A DNA stretch of 64,000 nucleotides from Paenibacillaceae bacterium (GTDB lineage Bacteria > Bacillota > Bacilli > Paenibacillales > Paenibacillaceae): assembly GCA_900766135.1 (NCBI GenBank), contig CAAFUF010000055.1, positions 110,655 to 174,654 of the forward strand, written 5' to 3'. Made by a program: the position numbers and the translations under genes. Under the pieces are notes generated by a model. That model was given only the letters and a program-made list of their open reading frames with translations, had not been told where the DNA came from and searched no databases. Below are positions 33,493 through 43,066 of this stretch, piece after piece. The first letter of the stretch is position 1. The number at the start of each line of letters is the position of its first letter.

Positions 33493-35016
33493 ATGTCGTC
33501 AGCAGCACCGCGAGCAACGATGGTCGTAGACAAAGCCTTTAGGATTGCCGAAGTGGATCGGCGGATTTACGGCTCCTTCATTGAACATTTGGGCCGAGCG
33601 GTGTATGGAGGGATTTATGAGCCTTCGCATCCGGCAGCCGATCGGCTGGGGTTCCGAAACGACGTGAAGGAGTTGGTCAAACAGCTGGGCGTCCCGATCA
33701 TCCGGTATCCCGGCGGGAATTTCGTATCCGGATACAACTGGGAAGACGGGGTGGGTCCGGTCGAGGCAAGGCCAAAACGCCTGGAACTGGCCTGGAGGAC
33801 GGTTGAGCCGAATTGGGTCGGCACGAACGAGTTTGCCGGATGGGCCAAAGAAGTCGGCTCGGAAGTCATGATGGCGGTGAACCTTGGCACCCGCGGCGTT
33901 GATGCCGCCCGCAATCTGCTGGAGTACTGCAACCATCCGGGGGGCAGCTATTGGAGCGATTTGCGCCGCAGCCACGGTTACGAGCAGCCGCACAAGATCA
34001 GAACCTGGTGTTTGGGCAACGAGATGGACGGCCCTTGGCAAATCGGCCAGAAGACGCCGCAGGAATACGGCCGGCTCGCCTACGAGACGGCGAAGGCAAT
34101 GCGGTTGGTGGATCCCGATATCGAGCTTGTGTCTTGCGGGAGCTCCAGCTCCTCGATGCCTACGTTCCCCGAATGGGAAGCGGTAACGCTGGACCACACC
34201 TACGAGGTTGCCGACTACATCTCCCTGCATCAATACTACGGCAACCGGGACAACGACTCCGCGAATTTCCTTGCCCGTTCGATGGACATGGACCACTTCA
34301 TCCGGACGGTGATTGCTACTTGCGACTATGTCAAGGCGAAGAAGCGCAGCAAAAAAACGATGCACCTCAGCTTTGACGAGTGGAACGTTTGGTATCATTC
34401 CAACGATGCCGACGCCAAGCTGGAGCCATGGGGAATTGCACCGCCGCAGCTGGAGGACGCCTACAACTTCGAGGACGCTTTGCTGGTCGGCAGCATGTTG
34501 ATTACGTTCCTGCGCCACGCCGACCGGGTGAAGATGGCCTGCATGGCCCAATTGGTGAACGTCATCGCTCCGATCATGACGGAGAATGGCGGACGGTCCT
34601 GGAAGCAGACGATCTATTATCCCTATATGCATGCTTCGGTTTTCGGACGGGGCGTCTCGCTGCAGCCGGTCGTCGACTCTCCGGTATACGACGCCAAGGA
34701 TTATACCGACGTCCCTTATCTGGACAGCGCCGTCGTGTACAACGAAGCCGAAGAGACGCTGACGATTTTTGCGGTCAACCGTCATTTGGAGGAATCCCTT
34801 GACCTGGACTGCGATATCCGCGGATTCGAAGGCTACCGTCTGATCGAGCATCTCGTGCTGGAACACGAAGACCTGAAGGCCGTGAACACGGCGGACCGGG
34901 AAAACGTGAAGCCCCATGCCGGAGGCAATGCGGCATGCCAGGACGGTTATGTCAAAGCGCGGTTAGCCAAGGCCTCCTGGAACGTTATCCGGTTGGGCAA
35001 ACCGAGATCGTCATAA
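33493..35016 (+). CDS. abfA: Alpha-L-arabinofuranosidase, GH51 (first copy)
   Basis: 507 residues, no signal peptide, so intracellular. It releases L-arabinofuranose from arabino-oligosaccharides with retention. The acid/base Glu177 is in CLGNEMDGPW and the nucleophile Glu296 in SFDEWNVWY, close to the 175/294 pair of the well-known Geobacillus enzyme. The N-terminal GSFIEHLGRAVYGGIYEP and RYPGGNFVSGYNWEDGVGP are family signatures, and the C-terminal beta domain starts near 380. AAGGTGG precedes ATG 33493. It leads a run of two importers. Confidence 0.95.
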   Translation: MSSAAPRATMVVDKAFRIAEVDRRIYGSFIEHLGRAVYGGIYEPSHPAADRLGFRNDVKELVKQLGVPIIRYPGGNFVSGYNWEDGVGPVEARPKRLELAWRTVEPNWVGTNEFAGWAKEVGSEVMMAVNLGTRGVDAARNLLEYCNHPGGSYWSDLRRSHGYEQPHKIRTWCLGNEMDGPWQIGQKTPQEYGRLAYETAKAMRLVDPDIELVSCGSSSSSMPTFPEWEAVTLDHTYEVADYISLHQYYGNRDNDSANFLARSMDMDHFIRTVIATCDYVKAKKRSKKTMHLSFDEWNVWYHSNDADAKLEPWGIAPPQLEDAYNFEDALLVGSMLITFLRHADRVKMACMAQLVNVIAPIMTENGGRSWKQTIYYPYMHASVFGRGVSLQPVVDSPVYDAKDYTDVPYLDSAVVYNEAEETLTIFAVNRHLEESLDLDCDIRGFEGYRLIEHLVLEHEDLKAVNTADRENVKPHAGGNAACQDGYVKARLAKASWNVIRLGKPRSS

Positions 35017-35189
35017 TAATGAAATGGTGCTCCTGAGGAGTGGCTGTTTCTCCCGATGAAATGACAAGAGCTATGCACAACAGGCGAGCGCTTCTTAGGG
35101 CTACCGATTTATTGCCGGTTTTACTAGAAGTGAGAGAAACAGACTGTACACGGAGTGTGTAGATTTTATTTTGTCAGGGAGGGTCAAGG

Positions 35190-36521
35190 ATGAAGAAAAA
35201 AGGATTCATTGTGCTCTTGATTTTAACGATGGCCACATGGTTATGGGGCTGCGGCAAGGCGTCGACGACGGCCGGAGGCGAAACTTCCGTGCTGGACGGC
35301 GGTGCAGGAGAAAGCGCGACCGAGCTTTCCTATTGGACTTTCGTGGAGCTGCATGGCCAGCATTTCGAGAAAATGCTGGAGAAATGGAACGCCGCCAATC
35401 CGGATCGGCAAATCAAGCTGAACGTCACCGTGATGCCTTACGACGACATGCACAATAAATTGTCGATTGCCGTGCAAACGGGCGTTGGCGCGCCGGATAT
35501 CGCCGATATCGAGCTGGGCAAGTTCCCGGATTTCTTGGCCGGGACGCCGCAGTTGGTCGAATTGAACGACGTCATCGACCCATACCGGGACACGATCGTC
35601 AAATCCAGAATCGACCTTTACAGCAAGGACGGCAAGAACTACGGCATACCGACCCACGTCGGCGCTTCGGTCGCCTTCTACAACACGGAAATTTTGGAAG
35701 CGGCCGGGGTGGATTACAAGACGATCGTCACTTGGGATGATTTCAAAAAAGCCGGGATCCAGGTTTACGAGAAAACCGGAAAGTTCATGGGGACCGCCGA
35801 TACGAGCGCGACCTGGCAAGCTTCCCAGTTGCTGGCGCAGCAAGGAACCGACTTTACGGATGATGCCGGGAACCCGATCGTCAATTCCGAGGCGATGGTG
35901 AAGGCGCTCACCCTGCTGAAAGACCTTCAGGACAACAACGTCATCGCCACGATCGCCGGCGGGCAGCCGGATACGGAAGAAGCGTACGGGGAGTTTAACG
36001 CGGGCAACTATGCGACCGCTTTCATGCCGTTGTGGCAAATGTCGAGATACACGAACTATATGAAGGACCTGTCCGGAAAGATCGCGATCGCGCCGATTCC
36101 GGTCATCGAGAAAGGCATGCCGCGTTCGGTCGGCGGCGGCGGAACCGGGACCGTCGTGACCAAAACGGCGAAAGACGTTGAGCTTGCCAAGGATTTTCTG
36201 GCCTTCGCCAAATTGTCGGAGGATGCGAACATTGAAATCTGGAACACGCTGGGCTTCGATCCCGTGAACATGGACGTTTGGGAGATGAAAGACGTCACCC
36301 ATAACCCGGAGAACCAATTTGTGAAGTACTTCATTAACAACCCGTTTGACGTGCTGGCCGACATTAAGGACGAAATTCAGTTGATCAAATCGACCTCGGC
36401 GTCGCCGACGATCAACAACGTGTTATGTACGGTCACGCTGAACGAGATTTTCGAAGACGGCAAAGATATCAAGCAAGCCCTGGACGATGCGCAAGCGCAA
36501 ATCGAGCAGGAACTGAAGTAA
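35190..36521 (+). CDS. Sugar-binding lipoprotein of the second ABC importer
   Basis: 443 residues. Lipoprotein signal: MKKKGFIVLLILTMATWLWG followed by Cys21. The mature protein has family 1 solute-binding features (NVTVMPYDDMHNKLSIAVQT, PTHVGASVAFYNTEIL). The start follows AGGGAGGGTCAAGG. Located after a GH51 gene and before two permeases; an arabinose-containing oligosaccharide is the likely ligand by context. Confidence 0.93.
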   Translation: MKKKGFIVLLILTMATWLWGCGKASTTAGGETSVLDGGAGESATELSYWTFVELHGQHFEKMLEKWNAANPDRQIKLNVTVMPYDDMHNKLSIAVQTGVGAPDIADIELGKFPDFLAGTPQLVELNDVIDPYRDTIVKSRIDLYSKDGKNYGIPTHVGASVAFYNTEILEAAGVDYKTIVTWDDFKKAGIQVYEKTGKFMGTADTSATWQASQLLAQQGTDFTDDAGNPIVNSEAMVKALTLLKDLQDNNVIATIAGGQPDTEEAYGEFNAGNYATAFMPLWQMSRYTNYMKDLSGKIAIAPIPVIEKGMPRSVGGGGTGTVVTKTAKDVELAKDFLAFAKLSEDANIEIWNTLGFDPVNMDVWEMKDVTHNPENQFVKYFINNPFDVLADIKDEIQLIKSTSASPTINNVLCTVTLNEIFEDGKDIKQALDDAQAQIEQELK

Positions 36522-36545
36522 TCGCAAATCGTTGAAATAAGCAGC

Positions 36546-36569
36546 GAGCTACTCCTCCCGGAGTAGCTC
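36546..36569 (+). terminator. Stem-loop between binding-protein and permease genes
   Basis: GAGCTACTCC pairs exactly with GGAGTAGCTC over a four-base loop; a weak T stretch and an A-run follow. It probably lowers readthrough into the permease genes or protects the upstream mRNA. Confidence 0.65.
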
Positions 36570-36591
36570 TGTTTAAAAAAGGGGTAGGGTG

Positions 36592-37491
36592 ATGGTCAAA
36601 AAATTCCTTTACTCGCAAAAGGTGGCTCCTTACGTATTTATTTTGCCGTTCGTGCTCGTCTTCCTTATCTTCTGGGTGTATCCGCTGGCCAGCTCCTTCG
36701 GAATGAGCTTCCAGAAGGTGACCTTGGGTCAGGAAGCCGCATGGATCGGTTTGGACAATTACGACAAGTTGATGGGCGACGGCATTTTCCTCAAAGCGGT
36801 TGCGAACAGTGCGATCTACATGGTATTGACCTTGTTGATCCTGATTCCGTTTCCGATGCTGTTTGCCGTATTGATCAATAACAAATTCATGTGGGCCAGA
36901 GAGTTTTTCAAATCCGCGTTTTTCTTCCCGGCGCTGACCTCGGTCGTGGTGGCAGGGACCATTTTCCGACTGATGTTCGGAGAAATGGAAGGTTCGTTAA
37001 TCAACAGCTTTTTGGGATGGTTTGGCGTAGATCCGATTAAATTCCTGAAAGGGCAGACGACCGGATTTATCGCATTATTGGCCTTGGCGACCTGGAGATG
37101 GACCGGGGTAAACATGCTTTATTTCTTATCCGGACTTAAGAATATTCCCGACGAATATTACGAAGCCGCTTCGATTGACGGGGCCTCCCCCTTCCAGCGG
37201 TTTATGAAGATCACCATGCCGCTGTTGAAGCCGACGACGATTTATGTATTAACGATCAGCATTTATGCCGGTCTGGCGATGTTCATCGAAAGCATGATGC
37301 TCTGGAACGGCAACAACTCTCCGAAAAATATCGGCTTGACCATCGTCGGCTACTTGTACCGCCAAGGGATCGAGAAAAACAACTTGGGGTATGCGGCCGC
37401 CGTCGGCATCGTGCTTCTCGTCATTACGATGGTCGTTAACCTGACACAGCTGGCCTTTACCGGCATGTTTAAGAAGGAGGAGGAAGCATGA
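36592..37491 (+). CDS. ABC sugar importer permease (MalF-like), second importer
   Basis: 299 residues, about six membrane segments, EAA loop YEAASIDGASPFQRFMKITM near residue 184. ATG 36592 has AAGGGG seven bases before; a GTG at 36589 is adjacent. The stop overlaps the next permease start (ATGA). Partner of the lipoprotein at 35190. Confidence 0.92.
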   Translation: MVKKFLYSQKVAPYVFILPFVLVFLIFWVYPLASSFGMSFQKVTLGQEAAWIGLDNYDKLMGDGIFLKAVANSAIYMVLTLLILIPFPMLFAVLINNKFMWAREFFKSAFFFPALTSVVVAGTIFRLMFGEMEGSLINSFLGWFGVDPIKFLKGQTTGFIALLALATWRWTGVNMLYFLSGLKNIPDEYYEAASIDGASPFQRFMKITMPLLKPTTIYVLTISIYAGLAMFIESMMLWNGNNSPKNIGLTIVGYLYRQGIEKNNLGYAAAVGIVLLVITMVVNLTQLAFTGMFKKEEEA

Positions 37492-38330
37492 CGAAACCAA
37501 CCCGCGGCTTGCCGGTCAAAATCGTCCTGTTTGTGTTTTTTGCCCTCTTGAGCGCGCTGATCCTTCTGCCGTTTTATGCCGTTACTTTGGCTTCCTTTAA
37601 GCCCGGAGAGGATTTGATCCGATACGGGCTCAATTTGCGGTTTGATTTGCCTTCCATGAGCTTCGACAACTTCGTTTACCTGTTCACGGGGAGTCATTCC
37701 TACTTCTTGTGGTTTTTCAACTCGCTGCTGTTAACGATCGTGCAGGTAGCATTGACGCTGCTGGTCAGCGCCACGGTGGCGTACGGGTTTTCCGCTTACG
37801 AATTCAAGGGGAAAAACGTCCTGTTCGTCTGCGTGCTGCTGATCATGATGGTCCCGTTTGAAATCCTGCTGCTGCCGCTGTATACGTTAACGTACGATAT
37901 CGGGCTGATGAACTCCTATTCGGCGATCATTCTGCCGGGGATCGCCAGCGCGGCAACGATCTTCTTCTTCAGGCAGTATCTGCGGGGAATTCCCCGGGAA
38001 ATCATCGCCGCCGGCCGGGTTGACGGGGCAAGCGAATACGGGATCTACGTACGCCTGATCCTGCGGGTGATGAAGCCTTCATTTGCGGCGATGGCGATCC
38101 TCAACGGCATGAACAGCTGGAATAATTTCCTGTGGCCGTTTATGGTGTTGAGCGACGCGAACAAATATACGCTGCCGATCGGGCTCAAGACGCTGCTGAC
38201 CCCTTACGGAAATAACTATGATTTGCTGATTGTGGGCTCCTTTTTCTCCATCATTCCGATTTTTATCTTGTTCGTCGCTTTCCAAAAATACTTTATCGAC
38301 GGGATGACGGCGGGAGCGGTTAAAGGATAG
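37488..38330 (+). CDS. ABC sugar importer permease (MalG-like), second importer
   Basis: 280 residues, EAA-loop region IAAGRVDGASEYGIYVRLIL near residue 170, and the GMTAGAVKG C-terminus typical of this class. AAGGAGGAGGAAGC is inside the previous gene, so translation is coupled. It completes the second importer, again without an ATPase gene. Confidence 0.93.
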   Translation: MTKPTRGLPVKIVLFVFFALLSALILLPFYAVTLASFKPGEDLIRYGLNLRFDLPSMSFDNFVYLFTGSHSYFLWFFNSLLLTIVQVALTLLVSATVAYGFSAYEFKGKNVLFVCVLLIMMVPFEILLLPLYTLTYDIGLMNSYSAIILPGIASAATIFFFRQYLRGIPREIIAAGRVDGASEYGIYVRLILRVMKPSFAAMAILNGMNSWNNFLWPFMVLSDANKYTLPIGLKTLLTPYGNNYDLLIVGSFFSIIPIFILFVAFQKYFIDGMTAGAVKG

Positions 38331-38419
38331 AGCGGCCCGGCGCTGCAGACATTCACAGACGGCCTTCGGCGCCCGGTCGATTTCATATCATATCAACTAT
38401 TCAAAACGGGGGAAAGAAC

Positions 38420-39667
38420 ATGAAAACGAAATGGCTGTATTTATCGATGGTTTTGGTTCTTTTATGCATCACGGCACTAACTGGCTGCGGCAGCGGTTCG
38501 GACAAGAAGACGATTACCTTCTGGACGCCGTTGACTGGCGATGACGGGGCTTACATGGATCAACTGGTCAAGGATTACAACGCAACGAATCCCGATTTCA
38601 AAGTTAAGCATGTCATTACCGCAGATATGTACACCAAAATTTCCACAGTGCTGAACTCTGGAAAAGGTGTTCCCGATTTGGCGATCATCCACGCGGACCG
38701 CGTTCCCGGCTTTGTCAAACAAGGCGTGCTGGAGCCGATCGGCGGCGCCATTGCTGCGCAGCCGGAAATCAAGCAGGAGAACTATCTTCCGCAGGCTTGG
38801 TCGACGGGGAACATCGATGGCACGCAATATACCGTTCCGCTCGACATTCATAGCAATACGATGTATTACAACAAGGACCTGCTCAAGAAGTATAACGTGG
38901 AATCCTTCCTGGACGACGACGTGGTTACGATTGATGAAATGCTGTCCCTTCAAGGCAAATTGGATGAAGGCCAATATGTCGTAAATGATGCGTTGCTCGG
39001 CTGGGTTATTTTGGCCCAGGTGCAAAATCTCGGCGGCGACATTCAGGAAAACGGCAAGCCGGCCGTTAATACGCCGGTGATGAAGCAGGCCTTTGAAGAA
39101 GTCAAGAAAATCGCCGACGCCGGGCTGATGACCCCCTTCGGCGAAGACGGTTATTTAATGTTCCAAGCCGGCAACGTGTTGTTCTCGACGGACGGCACCT
39201 GGAGCTCCACGGCCCACGCTGCGGTGGAAGGCTTGAACTTCGGGGTAACGAACATCTATTCGCCGACGCCGGACAAGTTTACGAACCGCGCCTCATCCCA
39301 TCTGTTTGCGATGTTGAAGAACAAGGATCGGTCGGATGAGAAAGAAGCCGGCATCGGCGCTTTCCTGGAATTCATCCGCGAGAACTCCCTGGAATGGGCG
39401 AAGGCGGGACAAATCGTTGCTAGTAAACAAGTGAACGAAAGTCCGGAATATCAGCAATATATGCAATCCTTCTTCACCTCCAATGAGAAGGAAATCCAAT
39501 CGCTTTATATTTATACCTACGAATATTACCCTTACATCGCCGAAGCGGTAGATACCTATTGCGCGGATATCGTTCGTGGCAACGTCGATCTGGAAGAGAC
39601 GCTGCAGACCATGCAGAAGTTCGTCGAGGACAAGATTGCCGAGAGCAGTACGGGCAGCGCGAGCTAA
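38420..39667 (+). CDS. Sugar-binding lipoprotein of the third ABC importer
   Basis: 415 residues. The signal MKTKWLYLSMVLVLLCITAL is followed by TGC with the lipidated Cys at about residue 23. The binding-protein body includes DIHSNTMYYNKDLLKKYNVE. GGGGGAAAGAAC precedes the start. It follows directly on a complete importer, so two importers stand side by side, presumably for different arabino-oligosaccharide lengths or linkages (inference). Confidence 0.92.
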   Translation: MKTKWLYLSMVLVLLCITALTGCGSGSDKKTITFWTPLTGDDGAYMDQLVKDYNATNPDFKVKHVITADMYTKISTVLNSGKGVPDLAIIHADRVPGFVKQGVLEPIGGAIAAQPEIKQENYLPQAWSTGNIDGTQYTVPLDIHSNTMYYNKDLLKKYNVESFLDDDVVTIDEMLSLQGKLDEGQYVVNDALLGWVILAQVQNLGGDIQENGKPAVNTPVMKQAFEEVKKIADAGLMTPFGEDGYLMFQAGNVLFSTDGTWSSTAHAAVEGLNFGVTNIYSPTPDKFTNRASSHLFAMLKNKDRSDEKEAGIGAFLEFIRENSLEWAKAGQIVASKQVNESPEYQQYMQSFFTSNEKEIQSLYIYTYEYYPYIAEAVDTYCADIVRGNVDLEETLQTMQKFVEDKIAESSTGSAS

Positions 39668-39693
39668 AGCAACGGTTCTAGCTATACAGAAAG

Positions 39694-39733
39694 AAATCAT
39701 GTGCCGGAACCTTGCTTCTGGCACATGATTTTT
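39694..39733 (+). terminator. Stem-loop between binding-protein and permease genes
   Basis: AAATCATGTGCC pairs with GGCACATGATTT, 14-base loop, followed by TT. It has the same position and likely role as the hairpins at 1662 and 36546. Confidence 0.65.
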
Positions 39734-39756
39734 CCAAAAGGAGATATGGAAAGGCG

Positions 39757-40632
39757 ATGAACAAGAAATCCTTTGCGCCGTTTTTCTTTGTTGGGCCGCA
39801 CCTGGTTTTGTTCCTGATCTTTATTCTGATTCCGACCGTATACGGGATTTATGCTTCGTTTACACAGTGGAATCTGATGAACGATCCTTCCTGGGTCGGG
39901 TGGGCCAACTATAAAACGATCCTGTTTGATGAAACCTCGACCTTCCACACCCAATTCGTAAACGGGCTTTGGAATACGCTCATTTTTGTCGGTATCAGTG
40001 TTCCGCTGTTGATTGTCATTCCGTTGTCGGTGGCCGTCGCTTTGGAGCATAAGAAGGTCAAGTTGAAAGGATTCATCCAGTCCATCATTTACATTCCGGG
40101 CTTGATCTCCATTTCCGCCGCCGCTTTGATCTGGCTGCTCATCTTTAACAAACAGCTTGGCATTACGGGAAACCTGTTTCATTCGCAGGTCGCATGGGCG
40201 GCGACACAGCCCTATGCCTGGATTATTATTTTTGTGATTACCGTATGGGGCGGGGTCGGCGGAAACATGATCATTTATCGAGCCTCGATCGCCGGGGTGT
40301 CCAAAGACTTGTACGAAGCCGCCGAGATTGACGGAGCCGGAGCGACCCGGCGATTCATAAGCATCACCTTGCCATCCATCCGTTTCCCGCTGATTTATAC
40401 CTTTGTCATGACCACCGCCGGGGCCTTTAACGTCTTTGGCCAGCCTTTAATGATGACGGATGGCGGACCGCGACAGACGACGCATGTACTCATGATGTAC
40501 ATTCGTCAATTGGCGTTTGGTCACGGAGAATCGATTGCCGGGATGGCATCCGCTATGGCGGTGCTGCTGGGCATGGTCATTTTGGTTATTTCGGCGCTGC
40601 AGTATTACGTCATGAACCGAAACGCCAATTGA
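39757..40632 (+). CDS. ABC sugar importer permease (MalF-like), third importer
   Basis: 291 residues. ATG 39757 gives the normal N-terminus MNKKSFAPFFFVGPHLVL; a longer reading from 39712 would begin within the preceding hairpin. EAA loop YEAAEIDGAGATRRFISITL near residue 187. It pairs with the permease 48 bases downstream. Confidence 0.92.
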   Translation: MNKKSFAPFFFVGPHLVLFLIFILIPTVYGIYASFTQWNLMNDPSWVGWANYKTILFDETSTFHTQFVNGLWNTLIFVGISVPLLIVIPLSVAVALEHKKVKLKGFIQSIIYIPGLISISAAALIWLLIFNKQLGITGNLFHSQVAWAATQPYAWIIIFVITVWGGVGGNMIIYRASIAGVSKDLYEAAEIDGAGATRRFISITLPSIRFPLIYTFVMTTAGAFNVFGQPLMMTDGGPRQTTHVLMMYIRQLAFGHGESIAGMASAMAVLLGMVILVISALQYYVMNRNAN

Positions 40633-40680
40633 TGCATCCTGTTAGGGATTATGGAAACGAGAGGTAAGGTGTAAATCAAG

Positions 40681-41526
40681 ATGTCGAAGAAAATCAGCCT
40701 ATCCAAAACTATCGCATACCTATATCTGTTCCTCCTGTGCGCCATCTGGGTGATTCCCGTGTTATTCGGAATTTCGACTTCCTTCCGCTCCCAATCCGAA
40801 GTGGTGTCAACGGGCTTCCGTTTACTTCCCGTGGAATGGACTTTGGATAATTACGTGGCGATTCTGGAGAATACGTCCACGGCTCCGATCCTGCGCTGGC
40901 TTACGAACTCCGTATTCATTGCGGTGACGCACACTTTTCTCGTGATCGTGATCATCTCGATCACGGGTTACGGGTACGCCCGAATGAACTTTAAAGGCAG
41001 AGACTCGCTTTTTTTTACATTGCTAGGCATTTCCTTCTTTCCGGGAGTCGTCAACATCATCCCTTCTTACAAAATCATCGATATTTTCGGCTGGGTGAAT
41101 ACCGCATGGGCGATGATTATTCCGGGTTTGGCGGGCATGGGTAACATCTTTCTGGTCAGGCAGTTTCTGAAAGGGATTCCGACCGAGCTGGATGAGTCCG
41201 CCCGGGTTGACGGGGCCGGGGATTTTCGGATCTACTCGGCCATTATCCTGCCGCTCATCAAGCCAGTCCTTATCGTTTGCGGCCTGTTCTCATTTGTTGG
41301 CTCCTGGAACGACTTTCTTTGGCCGGTCATCGTCTATACCGATGTGGACAAAATGCCGGTGACTGCCGGCCTGCTGTTGCTTCAGGATATCTACGGCAAC
41401 TATCGCATGATCGGACAGCTCATGGGCTCGGCCTTGTTGGCCATCATTCCGACGCTGTTGCTGTTTGTTTTTGCGCAGAAATATTTCATTCAATCGATCA
41501 ATCTGAATTCGGGCATCAAAGGATAA
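40681..41526 (+). CDS. ABC sugar importer permease (MalG-like), third importer
   Basis: 281 residues, six predicted membrane segments, EAA-loop region DESARVDGAGDFRIYSAIIL. The C-terminus reads QSINLNSGIKG rather than GMTAGAVKG, which marks a different subgroup from the second importer. GAGAGGTAAGGTG precedes the start. The GH51 gene begins 22 bases after its stop. Confidence 0.92.
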   Translation: MSKKISLSKTIAYLYLFLLCAIWVIPVLFGISTSFRSQSEVVSTGFRLLPVEWTLDNYVAILENTSTAPILRWLTNSVFIAVTHTFLVIVIISITGYGYARMNFKGRDSLFFTLLGISFFPGVVNIIPSYKIIDIFGWVNTAWAMIIPGLAGMGNIFLVRQFLKGIPTELDESARVDGAGDFRIYSAIILPLIKPVLIVCGLFSFVGSWNDFLWPVIVYTDVDKMPVTAGLLLLQDIYGNYRMIGQLMGSALLAIIPTLLLFVFAQKYFIQSINLNSGIKG

Positions 41527-41548
41527 AGGATGGATGGAGGAAAAACCG

Positions 41549-43039
41549 GTGAACAACAAAGTCATCATTCAAACGGACGTTGCGAAAGCGGTCATAAACA
41601 AAAATATTTACGGTCATTTCGCCGAGCATTTGGGTAGATGCATCTACGAGGGCATTTGGGTCGGAGAAGATTCCCCGATTCCCAATACCCAAGGGATACG
41701 AAACGACGTACTGGAGGCGCTGAAGCGCATCAAGGTTCCGGTGCTTCGTTGGCCCGGCGGCTGTTTCGCCGACGAGTATCACTGGAAGGACGGCGTAGGG
41801 CCGAGGGAAGCGCGCAAACGCATGGTGAACACCCATTGGGGGGGCGTCATCGAGAACAATCACTTCGGGACCCATGAATTCATGCTGCTGTGCGAGTTGC
41901 TCGAATGCGAGCCGTATATTTGCGGGAATGTGGGGAGCGGCACGGTCCAGGAAATGTCCGAATGGGTCGAGTATATGACTTTTGACGGCGAATCCCCGAT
42001 GGCGAACTGGCGCAAGGAGAATGGCCGAAGCGAGCCGTGGAAGCTGACCTATTTCGGAGTCGGTAATGAGAATTGGGGTTGCGGCGGCCATATGCGTCCG
42101 GAACATTACGCCGATCTGTACCGCAGGTATCAGACCTATGTTCGTCATTACGGGGATAACCGTATTTATAAAATCGCCGGCGGGGCCAACGTTGACGATT
42201 ATCGCTGGACGGAAGTGCTGATGAACCAGGCCGGCGGGCTGATGGACGGGTTAAGCCTGCATTATTACACGATTCCCGGCGATTTCAGGCTGGGCAAAGG
42301 CTCGGCGCTGGATTTTTCGGAGCAAGAGTGGGTTTTGACAATGAGCAGAGCGCTGCACATGGACGAATTGATTACGAAGCATAGCACGATCATGGACCGA
42401 TACGATCCCGAGAAGCGCGTCGGGCTGATTATCGACGAATGGGGCACTTGGTACGACGTCGAGCCGGGTACAAATCCGGGGTTCCTGTATCAGCAAAACA
42501 CGATTCGGGACGCACTGGTGGCCGGGCTTCACTTCAACATCTTTCATCACCACGCCGACCGGGTGCAAATGACGAACATCGCGCAGACCGTCAACGTCCT
42601 GCAAGCCATGATTTTGACGGAGGGCGAGCGGATGATCCTGACGCCGACGTATCATGCGTTCGATATGTATAAGGTCCATCAAGGAGCAGAACTGTTGTTG
42701 ACCGAGTCGTCGCTAGCTGCTTTCGTTAATGGCGGCGGCACGCTCCCGGCCCTTTCGGTGACCGCCTCGAAGAACGCTCGCGGCGACATTCAGATCAGCT
42801 TGGTCAATATCGATCCGAATCAGGCCGCGGAAGCAAGCCTCGAGCTGCGCGGACCGCACGCGGAGTGGACGTCGGTTTCGGGAACCCTGTTAACGGCAAC
42901 AAAAATGAATGCGCACAATACGTTTGAGCAACCGGACGAGGTTGCACCGGTACCTTTTCGGGACGTTAACGTTGTAGACGACTCGCTGCATGTGAAAATG
43001 CCGCCCATGTCACTGGTGACCTTGATTATCCAATCATGA
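41549..43039 (+). CDS. Alpha-L-arabinofuranosidase, GH51 (second copy)
   Basis: 496 residues from GTG 41549, chosen because GGAGG lies eight bases before it; an ATG at 41534 overlaps that site and adds five residues. Intracellular GH51 with acid/base Glu174 in GVGNENWGCGG and nucleophile Glu297 in IIDEWGTWY. It differs from the copy at 33493 (for example HFAEHLGRCIYEGIWVGEDS and RWPGGCFADEYHWKDG), so it is a distinct subgroup rather than a recent duplicate. Likely complementary linkage preference. Confidence 0.94.
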   Translation: MNNKVIIQTDVAKAVINKNIYGHFAEHLGRCIYEGIWVGEDSPIPNTQGIRNDVLEALKRIKVPVLRWPGGCFADEYHWKDGVGPREARKRMVNTHWGGVIENNHFGTHEFMLLCELLECEPYICGNVGSGTVQEMSEWVEYMTFDGESPMANWRKENGRSEPWKLTYFGVGNENWGCGGHMRPEHYADLYRRYQTYVRHYGDNRIYKIAGGANVDDYRWTEVLMNQAGGLMDGLSLHYYTIPGDFRLGKGSALDFSEQEWVLTMSRALHMDELITKHSTIMDRYDPEKRVGLIIDEWGTWYDVEPGTNPGFLYQQNTIRDALVAGLHFNIFHHHADRVQMTNIAQTVNVLQAMILTEGERMILTPTYHAFDMYKVHQGAELLLTESSLAAFVNGGGTLPALSVTASKNARGDIQISLVNIDPNQAAEASLELRGPHAEWTSVSGTLLTATKMNAHNTFEQPDEVAPVPFRDVNVVDDSLHVKMPPMSLVTLIIQS

Positions 43040-43066
43040 CCTGAACCCCATAAGGAGGGAAGTCCG

